64,000 nucleotides of DNA from Roseomonas nitratireducens (lineage in GTDB: Bacteria > Pseudomonadota > Alphaproteobacteria > Acetobacterales > Acetobacteraceae), in the NCBI RefSeq assembly GCF_017813355.1, contig NZ_JAGIYZ010000018.1:40692-104691 (forward strand), written 5' to 3'. Below, one piece after another: positions 56,393 to 64,000 of the stretch. Under the pieces are notes generated by a model, which was not told where the DNA came from, made no database searches, and saw nothing but the letters and a program-made list of their open reading frames with translations. Every line of letters begins with the position of its first letter. Within the stretch, counting starts at the first letter, position 1. The position numbers were made by a program, and so were the translations under genes.

Positions 56393-57115
56393 ATGACCGC
56401 CGACCGCCCCCCCCTCGCCGACGGCGTCCCCGACCGCCTCTATGGCCGCCGCCGCGGACATCCGCTCCGGCCGCGCCAGGAACGGCTGCTCTCCCTCGCC
56501 CTGCCGCGCTTCCGCCTGACGGCGGCCGAGGCCGCGCAGGCGCCCGCGATCTTCCAGGGCGCGGAGGATCTCTGGCTCGAAGCCGGCTTCGGCGGCGGGG
56601 AGCACACGCTGGCGCTGCGCGCCGCGCATCCCGCCGTCGCGCTGATCGCCTCGGAAGTGTTCGAGAACGGCCTCTGCTCGCTGCTCACGCGCCTGGTGCC
56701 GGAAGGCGCGGAGGCGACCGCCCCCGTGCCGGAGCGCCTGCGCCTCTGGCCCGAGGATGCGCGCCACCTTCTCGCGCTGCTGCCGGAAGGCGCGCTCGGG
56801 CGGCTCTACCTGATGTTCCCCGACCCATGGCCGAAGGCGCGGCACGCCAAGCGCCGCTTCGTCCAGCCGGCGACGCTGCCCGCGGTCGCCCGCGCGCTGC
56901 GCCCCGGCGCGGAATGGCGCATCGCCTCGGACGACCCGACCTACCAGGCCTGGGTGGATGAGGTCCTGTCCGACCAGCCCTTCTTCGCCCTGGCCGCCCA
57001 TGCGCGCGGCGAGCGCCCCGAAGGCTGGTTCCCCACCCGCTACGAGGCCAAGGCGATCCGCGAGGGCCGCACCCCGCGCTACTGGACCTTCCGCCGCACC
57101 GACGCGCCGGCCTGA
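56393..57115 (+). CDS. trmB: tRNA (guanine-N7)-methyltransferase
   Basis: 240-residue SAM-dependent enzyme modifying G46 of tRNA. The SAM loop LEAGFGGGEH, the TrmB signature MFPDPWPKARHAKRRFVQP and the late GWFPTRYEAKAIREGRTPRY are clear. The ATG at 56393 is preceded by GGCAGG. It follows metK as in many alphaproteobacteria, but with a terminator-like element between them. Confidence 0.96.
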   Translation: MTADRPPLADGVPDRLYGRRRGHPLRPRQERLLSLALPRFRLTAAEAAQAPAIFQGAEDLWLEAGFGGGEHTLALRAAHPAVALIASEVFENGLCSLLTRLVPEGAEATAPVPERLRLWPEDARHLLALLPEGALGRLYLMFPDPWPKARHAKRRFVQPATLPAVARALRPGAEWRIASDDPTYQAWVDEVLSDQPFFALAAHARGERPEGWFPTRYEAKAIREGRTPRYWTFRRTDAPA

Positions 57116-57174
57116 CGCGCGCGACGGCGCGGCTCGTGTAGGCTGGACCCGGGATCGGAAGGGGAAACGCCGCC

Positions 57175-57933
57175 ATGGAGATCGACGGCATCGCCGCCCT
57201 GGTGACAGGCGCGGGCTCGGGCCTCGGCGCCGCGACGGCCGAGGCGCTGGCCGCCGCCGGCGCGCGCGTGGTCGGCATGGACCTGAACGCGGAGGGCCTC
57301 ACCGCGCTCGCCGCGCGCTGCGGCGCCACCACCGTCGCGGGCGACGTGGCGAAGGAGGCCCATGTCGCCACGGCACTCGACGCCGCCGCGGCACTCGGCC
57401 CGCTGCGGCTGGCCGTGAACTGCGCCGGCATCGCGCCGGCAGCGCGCATCGTCGGCCGCAACGGCGCGCACGACCTGGCGCTGTTCGAGCGGACGCTGCG
57501 GGTCAACCTGACCGGCACCTTCAACATGCTGCGGCTGGCCGCGCAGCGGATGCAGGCGCTCGATCCCACCGCGCCGGACGGGGAGCGCGGGCTGATCCTC
57601 AACACCGCCTCCATCGCCGCGGAGGACGGGCAGGTGGGCCAATGCGCGTATGCCGCGTCCAAGGCTGGCGTGATCGGCCTGACGCTGCCGGCGGCGCGCG
57701 AACTGGCGAAGACAGGCATCCGTGTCGTCACCATCGCGCCCGGGCTGTTCGAGACGCCGATGCTGGCCGGCCTGCCGGATGCCGCGCAGGCGGCGATCCG
57801 CGCCCTGCCGCCCTTTCCCGCGCGGCTTGGCCGGCCGGAGGAATTCGCCCGGCTGGTGCTCGCCATCGCCGCCAACCCGCTGCTGAACGGCAGCACGCTG
57901 CGCTTCGATTCCGCGCTGCGCCTTCCGCCTTGA
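57175..57933 (+). CDS. Short-chain dehydrogenase (3-hydroxyacyl-CoA dehydrogenase type II-like)
   Basis: 252-residue classical SDR. NAD-binding TGAGSGLG near residues 11-18, NCAGIAPA, the catalytic NTASIAAEDG and YAASKAG, and APGLFETPML. The sequence is close to the HSD17B10-like group that oxidises 3-hydroxyacyl-CoA, which fits fatty- or branched-chain acid breakdown. GGGGAAACGCC precedes the ATG. Substrate assignment is by similarity of motifs only. Confidence 0.88.
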   Translation: MEIDGIAALVTGAGSGLGAATAEALAAAGARVVGMDLNAEGLTALAARCGATTVAGDVAKEAHVATALDAAAALGPLRLAVNCAGIAPAARIVGRNGAHDLALFERTLRVNLTGTFNMLRLAAQRMQALDPTAPDGERGLILNTASIAAEDGQVGQCAYAASKAGVIGLTLPAARELAKTGIRVVTIAPGLFETPMLAGLPDAAQAAIRALPPFPARLGRPEEFARLVLAIAANPLLNGSTLRFDSALRLPP

Positions 57934-58010
57934 TCGGGCGGCGCGCCGCCGCCATCATCCGCGGAACGAACGCCAGCGAACATCACGGCCAACGCAGCGG
58001 AGGACCCGCC

Positions 58011-59618
58011 ATGCATCGCCGTGACCTTCTCGCCGCCGCCGCTTCCCTCGCCGCCGCGCCCATGGCCGCCGCACAGGCGCAGCCCGCGCCCGGCGGCACG
58101 CTGCGGGTCGCCATGACAGCCGGCGACGTCCCACTGACCACCGGCCAGCCGAGCCAGGGGGCAGAGGGCAACCGCTTCCTCGGCATCACGCTGTACGACC
58201 CGCTCGTCGCCTGGGACCTGTCGCGCGCCGACCGCGCGCCTTCGCTCAAGCCCGGCCTCGCCGAACGCTGGCGCGTGGACGACGCGACCAAGAAGGTCTG
58301 GACCTTCGACCTGCGCGCCGGCGTGCGCTTCCACGACGGCAGCGCCTTCGACGCCAATGCTGTCGCCTGGAACCTGGCCAAGCTGCTGGACCGGGAAGCG
58401 CCGCATTTCGACCGGCAGCAGGCCGCGCAGGCGGGGCTCTATGCCAGCAACATCGCGCGCTGGCGGGTGAAGGATGCCCGCACGATCGAGATCGAGACGA
58501 AGACGCCCGACGCCGTGTTCCCGTACAACATGGCGAACATCTTCTATTCCTCCCCCGCCCGCTACGCGGAGGTGGGGAACAACTGGGACCGCTTCGCCGA
58601 ACGCCCTTCCGGCACGGGGCCCTACATCGGCGACCGCTTCGTCCCTCGCCAGCGGCTGGAAGCGGTGCGCAACGGCGAATACTGGGACCCGGCGCGGCGG
58701 CCGCAGCACGAAAGGCTCGTGCTGCTGCCGATCCCGGATGCGCTGACGCGCGTGTCCGCCCTGCTGTCGAACCAGGTGGATTTCATCGAGGCGCCGCCGC
58801 CCGACGCCGTGCCGCGCATCCGCGCCGCGGGGCACAACGTCGTCACCAACGCCTATCCGCATATCTGGTGCCACCAGTTGTCGTTCCAGCCGGACAGCCC
58901 GTTCCGCGACCTTCGCGTGCGGCAGGCGGCGAACATGGCGATCGACCGCGCGGCGATGGTGGGGCTGCTGGGCGGCCTCGCCATGCCCGCGAAGGGGATG
59001 ATCACGGAGGGCCATCCCTGGTTCGGCCGGCCGACGGTCGATCTTTCCTACGATCCCGCGCGCGCCCGGCGGCTGCTGGCGGAAGCGGGCTTCGGCCCGC
59101 GCAACCCGGTGCGGACGAAGTTCATCATCGCGCCCTCGGGGTCGGGCCAGATGCAGCCGCTGCCGATGAACGAGCTGCTGCAGCAGAACTACCGCGCCGT
59201 CGGCATCGAGCTGGAATTCGAGGTGATGGACTGGGAAGCGCTGCGCGGCCGCCGCCGCGCCGGCGCCGCCGCGCCCGAGAATCGCGGCCTGCACGCGATC
59301 AACAATTCCTGGGCCTTCTGGGACCCGGATATCGGGCTGCTCGGCCCGGCGATCAGCCCGGCGTCGGGTGGCTCCGGCTTCAACTGGGGCGGCTTCCAGG
59401 ATGCGCGGGCGGATGAGCTCGGCCTGCGCGCGCGCCAGACCTTCGAGACGGCGGCGCAGGATGCGATCCTGGCGGACCTCCACGCGCATCTGGTCGACCA
59501 GGCCATGTGGATCTGGGCGGTGCACGACGTGAACCCGCGCGGCCTGTCGCGGCGCCTGTCCAACTTCACCCAGGCGCAATCCTGGTACCAGGACCTGACG
59601 CCGATCCGGGTCGGGTAG
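58011..59618 (+). CDS. Peptide/nickel-type ABC substrate-binding protein (SBP family 5)
   Basis: 535-residue periplasmic binding protein. The signal peptide (MHRRDLLAAAASLAAAPMAA) is followed by GGTLRVAMTAGD and family-5 landmarks LAERWRVDDATKKVWTFDLR, GVRFHDGSAFDANAVAWNL, ERPSGTGPYIGDRFVPRQ and DLRVRQAANMAIDRAAMVGL. GGAGGA precedes the ATG. No permease or ATPase gene is beside it, so it is an orphan component here. Ligand may be a peptide, glycoside or opine. Confidence 0.92.
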   Translation: MHRRDLLAAAASLAAAPMAAAQAQPAPGGTLRVAMTAGDVPLTTGQPSQGAEGNRFLGITLYDPLVAWDLSRADRAPSLKPGLAERWRVDDATKKVWTFDLRAGVRFHDGSAFDANAVAWNLAKLLDREAPHFDRQQAAQAGLYASNIARWRVKDARTIEIETKTPDAVFPYNMANIFYSSPARYAEVGNNWDRFAERPSGTGPYIGDRFVPRQRLEAVRNGEYWDPARRPQHERLVLLPIPDALTRVSALLSNQVDFIEAPPPDAVPRIRAAGHNVVTNAYPHIWCHQLSFQPDSPFRDLRVRQAANMAIDRAAMVGLLGGLAMPAKGMITEGHPWFGRPTVDLSYDPARARRLLAEAGFGPRNPVRTKFIIAPSGSGQMQPLPMNELLQQNYRAVGIELEFEVMDWEALRGRRRAGAAAPENRGLHAINNSWAFWDPDIGLLGPAISPASGGSGFNWGGFQDARADELGLRARQTFETAAQDAILADLHAHLVDQAMWIWAVHDVNPRGLSRRLSNFTQAQSWYQDLTPIRVG

Positions 59619-59624
59619 CCGGCG

Positions 59625-60173
59625 CTACCCGCGCCACATCCGGCGCAGCACGGCCCCGCCGCGCGCATGGTGATGCAGCGCGGCGGCGGCGTGCCCGGCC
59701 GCGAGCAGCACCAGCGCCCAGGCGAGGATCTGGTGCGTCGCACGCAGCGTCTCGTACAGCGCCTCGTCCGCCTCCAGCACATGCGGGATCGGGATGAGCA
59801 GGAACATGACCGTCTCGATCTGCCCCGGCGCCGTGCTGGCGCTGAGGTAGCCGAGCGCCGGCACGACGAGCAGCAGCGCATAGAGCGCCGCGTGGCCCGC
59901 CGCGGCGGCGCGGCGCTGCCAGGGCGGCATCGCCTCCTCCTCCGCCGGGCGCCCGCGCCGGGCGCGCAGCCACAGCCGCCACAGCACGAGCGGCGGCACC
60001 AGCAGCCCGATCGTCTTGTGCGCCTGGTAGGCGAGGATCTTTTCCAGCAGTCGCGTCAGCGGCAGCGCGACCATCACCAGCCCGATCGCGAAGCCGGCGA
60101 CGACCAGCGTCGCGACGCCCCAATGCAGCCAGCGCTGCGCGCGGGACCAGCCATCAGACGATGAGGCGGACAC
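59625..60173 (-). CDS. Cytochrome b561 family protein
   Basis: 182-residue four-helix di-haem membrane protein. Candidate haem ligands are His17 (RWLHWGVA), the His in YQAHKTIG, and histidines in THQILAWALVLLAAGHAAAA. GTG start at 60173; 20 bases overlap the 3' end of the yceI-like gene upstream, implying coupling. The pairing with a YceI protein is common, and such b561 proteins are thought to accept quinol or superoxide electrons. Confidence 0.9.
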   Translation of the reverse strand: MSASSSDGWSRAQRWLHWGVATLVVAGFAIGLVMVALPLTRLLEKILAYQAHKTIGLLVPPLVLWRLWLRARRGRPAEEEAMPPWQRRAAAAGHAALYALLLVVPALGYLSASTAPGQIETVMFLLIPIPHVLEADEALYETLRATHQILAWALVLLAAGHAAAALHHHARGGAVLRRMWRG

Positions 60174-60735
60174 GCACGTTCAGCCGGATGGTGTCGGAGA
60201 TCGCGGCCTGCTCCGCCGTCATGCCGAATTCGGAGCGCTTCATCTCCCCGCCTGCGGAGAAATCCGCGACCTCCCGCCCCAGCGCGGCGTCGCGCCGGCG
60301 GTCGAGCAGCCGCCCCTCCATCCGGAAGGGCCTGGTGATGCCGCGGATGGTCAGGTCCCCGGCCAGCGGGAAGCGGGCGAGGCTGCCTTCCCCGGTCGCC
60401 GCGCCGCGGAAGGTCGCTTCCGGGTGGCGTTCCACGTCGAAGAAATCGGGCGAGCGCAGCAGCTCGACCGCGCCGGGATAGGCGAGCGCAACGGCCGCCG
60501 TGCGCACCGTGACCTGCACCGAGGTAGTCAGCGGTCGTTCCGGGTCGATGAACAGCTCCGAGGAAAAATCCTCGAACCGCCCGGTCGAGCTCAGCACGCC
60601 GAGATGCCGGGCGACGAATTCCAGCCGGCCCACATTCTGGTCGAACACGTAGCGCGTCCGGGCGCGCGCCGGCCGCGCCAGCATCCCGGCGCCCAGCCCC
60701 GCCAGCAGCACCCGCCGCCCCGTCAGCATCGCCAT
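60154..60735 (-). CDS. YceI family periplasmic lipid-binding protein
   Basis: 193 residues. The start ATG at 60735 has GGAGG at good spacing; ATGs at 60747 and 60729 are alternatives. The signal peptide ends near LARPARA. YceI lipocalin-like features: [48 protein letters not shown] and [16 protein letters not shown]. The family binds isoprenoid lipids such as ubiquinone precursors; the b561 partner fits that. Confidence 0.92.
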   Translation of the reverse strand: MAMLTGRRVLLAGLGAGMLARPARARTRYVFDQNVGRLEFVARHLGVLSSTGRFEDFSSELFIDPERPLTTSVQVTVRTAAVALAYPGAVELLRSPDFFDVERHPEATFRGAATGEGSLARFPLAGDLTIRGITRPFRMEGRLLDRRRDAALGREVADFSAGGEMKRSEFGMTAEQAAISDTIRLNVRVRLIV

Positions 60736-60799
60736 CGCAGCCTCCATCGGGCTTTCCCAGGGACCATGTCGCCCGCGCCGGCCCGGGCGCAACCCCCGC

Positions 60800-60828
60800 T
60801 TGCGTCCGCGCCGCCGAAGAGTCATAAG
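60800..60828 (+). promoter_or_regulatory. Putative rimP-nusA operon promoter
   Basis: TTGCGT (60800-60805) and CATAAG (60823-60828) are exactly 17 bases apart, in the gap divergent from yceI. Transcription would begin near 60835 and give a leader of about 58 nt that contains the hairpin at 60859-60887. Confidence 0.55.
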
Positions 60829-60859
60829 GCGGCAGACATCACCATCCGGACTGACGGGG

Positions 60860-60887
60860 GGTGGCCTTGAAAGAGGCCGCCTTTTTT
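60860..60887 (+). terminator. Intrinsic terminator in the rimP leader
   Basis: GGTGGCCT and AGGCCGCC form an 8-bp stem (one G-U pair) with loop TGAAAG at about 60860-60881, followed immediately by six T residues. It ends a few bases before the rimP TTG start at 60893. This textbook terminator in front of the first codon of an essential operon suggests attenuation or NusA-dependent autoregulation. Confidence 0.8.
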
Positions 60888-60892
60888 GTTGC

Positions 60893-61420
60893 TTGGACGA
60901 GATCGAAGACCTGCCGCGGCATGAAGGGCTCGAAGCCCGCATAGCCGACGCGATCCTGCCGACGCTCGGCGCGCTGGGCTATGAGCTCGTGCGCGTGCAG
61001 GTGTCCGGCAAGGAGACGCCGACGGTGCAGATCATGGCCGACCGCGCCGACGGCGCAACCTTCGCGGTCGAGGATTGCGAGACCATCAGCCATGCCGTCG
61101 GCGCCGTGCTCGACGTGGCGGACCCCATCAAGGGGGAATGGACGCTGGAAGTCTCCTCCGCCGGGATCGACCGGCCGCTGACCCGTGCCAAGGACTGGAA
61201 CCGCTTCGCCGGCCATGTCGCGACGCTCGAGCTCGCCATCCCGCAGGACGGGCGCAAGCGCTTCCGCGGCGTCGCGCTCGGCGCGGATGCGCAGGTTGCG
61301 CGGCTGCGGCTCGAGGACGGGACGGAATGCGCCTTCCCGCGCAGCAACATCCGGCGCGCCAAGCTGGTGCTGACCGACGAACTCATCGCCGCCACCGCGG
61401 CCCCCCGGACGACGAACTAG
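60893..61420 (+). CDS. rimP: Ribosome maturation factor RimP
   Basis: 175 residues from a TTG at 60893; no ATG or GTG is available between the leader terminator and the conserved region. Family features: [20 protein letters not shown] near the N-terminus, [15 protein letters not shown], and YTLEVSSPG-like [20 protein letters not shown] followed by [10 protein letters not shown]. It assists 30S assembly. First gene of rimP-nusA-ylxR-infB; nusA follows after 10 bp. Confidence 0.93.
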   Translation: MDEIEDLPRHEGLEARIADAILPTLGALGYELVRVQVSGKETPTVQIMADRADGATFAVEDCETISHAVGAVLDVADPIKGEWTLEVSSAGIDRPLTRAKDWNRFAGHVATLELAIPQDGRKRFRGVALGADAQVARLRLEDGTECAFPRSNIRRAKLVLTDELIAATAAPRTTN

Positions 61421-61430
61421 GAGAGAACGC

Positions 61431-62964
<1,534 letters not shown>

Positions 62965-62981
<17 letters not shown>

Positions 62982-63621
62982 GCCAGGACAGGCGCCTGAG
63001 CCAGGGGCGGCGACTGAGCCGGAGGAGGTGGAGGAGGCGCGGGAGACCGGCCCCCTTCGCCGCTGCATCGTCACGCGCGACAGCGGGCCCAAGGAAACGA
63101 TGATCCGTTTCGTGCTCGGGCCGGCTCGCGAAATCGTTCCCGATCTCGCCGGAAGACTGCCGGGCCGGGGAATGTGGTTGAGCGCGCGGGGCGATGTGCT
63201 AGAACGCGCGCTGAGCCGCGGGGCCTTCATGCGGGCCGCGCGCGGGCCCGTGACGCTTCCCTCCGACCTTCGTGCGCGGATCGAGGACGGTCTTCGCGCC
63301 CGCATCCGCGACCTGCTGGGCCTGGCCCGGAGGGCGGGGCAGGCGGTTTCGGGCTGGCAAGCGGGGCGGGAATGGCTCCAGGCCGGTCGCGCGGGGTTGA
63401 TCGTCCAGGCATCGGACGGCAGCCCGGCGGAGCGCGCGCGGTTCGGCGGGCGCGGGCTACCCTCGGCGGCGCCGCTGACCGCGGCGGAACTGGGTGGTGT
63501 TTTCGGGCGTGACCACGCCGTGCATGTGGTGGTCGCGCCGGGCCGGCTGGCGGATGCCATCCTGGCCGAGGCGGGGCGGCTGGCGGGTATCGCCGGCGTC
63601 GCACCGGACATTGTGGAGTAG
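62965..63621 (+). CDS. ylxR: YlxR-type RNA-binding protein with L7Ae-like domain
   Basis: 218 residues. After an acidic 30-residue head comes the DUF448/YlxR domain (RRCIVTRDSGPKETMIRFVL, PGRGMWLS), then a second domain resembling L7Ae/YlxQ (LLGLARRAGQAVSGWQAG). Alphaproteobacteria often fuse these two small proteins. Starts with GTG at 62965 next to an ATG at 62968; overlaps nusA by 17 bases. Thought to bind RNA, possibly RNase P RNA. Confidence 0.93.
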
Positions 63622-63655
63622 GGCCGTCGCCCGTGGCGCGGCCTTGGAATGTTTT
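63622..63655 (+). terminator. Bulged hairpin and T run between ylxR and infB
   Basis: GGCCG (63622-63626) pairs with CGGCC (63639-63643) and CGCC (63628-63631) with GGCG (63635-63638), leaving one bulged base. Six or so T residues follow after eight bases. The gap before the T run makes it a weak or regulated terminator, or a processing site. Confidence 0.3.
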
Positions 63656-63679
63656 TTAGGATCGGGTTCGGATCGGCGG

Positions 63680-64000
63680 ATGAGCGACCAGAACGAGCAG
63701 GACGCGGGCAAGAGCAGGCTGAGCCTTCGGCCCGGCGGACGCCTCGAACTCGGCAAGACGGTGGATGCCGGCAGCGTGCGGCAATCCTTCAGCCATGGCC
63801 GCAGCAAGACCGTGCAGGTCGAGGTCGTGAAGAAGCGCCCGGTGGCGCCGCCCGCCGCGAAGCCCGGCATCGCCGCGCCGGCCGCCCGGGCCGCCGCGCC
63901 GGCCCCCACCCCCGCGCCGACCCCCGCGCCCGCGCCGGCCGCGGCCGCTCCGACGGCGGCGGCGCCTTCGGGCACCGGCCAGGCCCGCGCCGCGGGCCCC
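63680..64000 (+). CDS. infB: Translation initiation factor IF-2 (N-terminal part only)
   Basis: First 107 codons of infB, running off the right edge. The ATG at 63680 opens the alphaproteobacterial IF-2 associated motif: LSLRPGGRLELGKTVDAGSV followed by RQSFSHGRSKTVQVEVVKKR, and then the usual long Ala/Pro-rich linker. The GTPase domain lies outside the window. Last recognised gene of rimP-nusA-ylxR-infB, 58 bp after ylxR. Confidence 0.95.
   Translation, partial: MSDQNEQDAGKSRLSLRPGGRLELGKTVDAGSVRQSFSHGRSKTVQVEVVKKRPVAPPAAKPGIAAPAARAAAPAPTPAPTPAPAPAAAAPTAAAPSGTGQARAAGP

Overview
The window is chromosomal DNA of very high G+C content (roughly 70%) from an alphaproteobacterium, most likely an Acetobacteraceae member of the Roseomonas type. 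This assignment is inferred from gene content and order: hemJ-rho, dnaK-dnaJ-dapB, the hprK-rapZ-EIIA-HPr-EI regulatory phosphotransferase operon, chorismate mutase-hisC-tyrC opposite metX, orphan tricarboxylate-type (Bug) binding proteins, and a free-standing Hint-domain protein. No rRNA, tRNA, transposase, prophage or CRISPR array was recognised. The first gene (a chemotaxis receptor, minus strand) and the last gene (infB, plus strand) are cut by the window edges.

Layout. 1-8 kb: chemotaxis receptor, hslV-hslU protease, EcsC-like protein, an outer-membrane barrel protein, and the aromatic amino acid operon (chorismate mutase, hisC, tyrC). 8-15 kb: metX and metW, normally neighbours, separated by about 5 kb carrying a secreted protein, a cytochrome P450, a Bug binding protein and a membrane protein. 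15-25 kb: DUF2125 protein, ChaC-type cyclotransferase, an overlapping ftsE-ftsX-ydcF-plsC operon, a zinc-ribbon protein and a four-gene polyamine-type ABC importer. 25-31 kb: an acyl-CoA hydrolase, the regulatory PTS operon and a threonine/serine dehydratase. 31-40 kb: metabolic and poorly known genes (RraA-like, tandem secreted paralogues, FAD oxidoreductase, a large unknown protein, PHP hydrolase, DUF2272 lipoprotein, old-yellow-enzyme family). 40-45 kb: Bug protein, DUF1330, hemJ, rho, a 60-bp tandem repeat array, small unknown genes and an HD hydrolase. 45-54 kb: a small His/Trp-rich exported protein, a second chemotaxis receptor, grpE, amine oxidase, dnaK, dnaJ, dapB. 54-64 kb: Hint protein, metK, trmB, an SDR and a peptide-type binding protein, cytochrome b561 and YceI, then rimP-nusA-ylxR-infB.

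The genes are mostly housekeeping: proteostasis (hslVU, grpE, dnaKJ), transcription control (rho, nusA), methionine/SAM supply (metX, metW, metK) and carbon/nitrogen signalling (PTS). Many operons use 1-, 4- or 8-base stop/start overlaps, which implies translational coupling.

The most unusual structures are non-coding. Directly after rho there is a minisatellite of four contiguous 60-bp units, each repeating the last 15 bases of rho (stop codon included) in the rho reading frame. A family of palindromic modules recurs at gene 3' ends (20.6, 33.5, 39.8, 48.0 and 53.0 kb). Hairpin-plus-T-run terminators sit immediately in front of trmB and rimP and suggest transcription attenuation.
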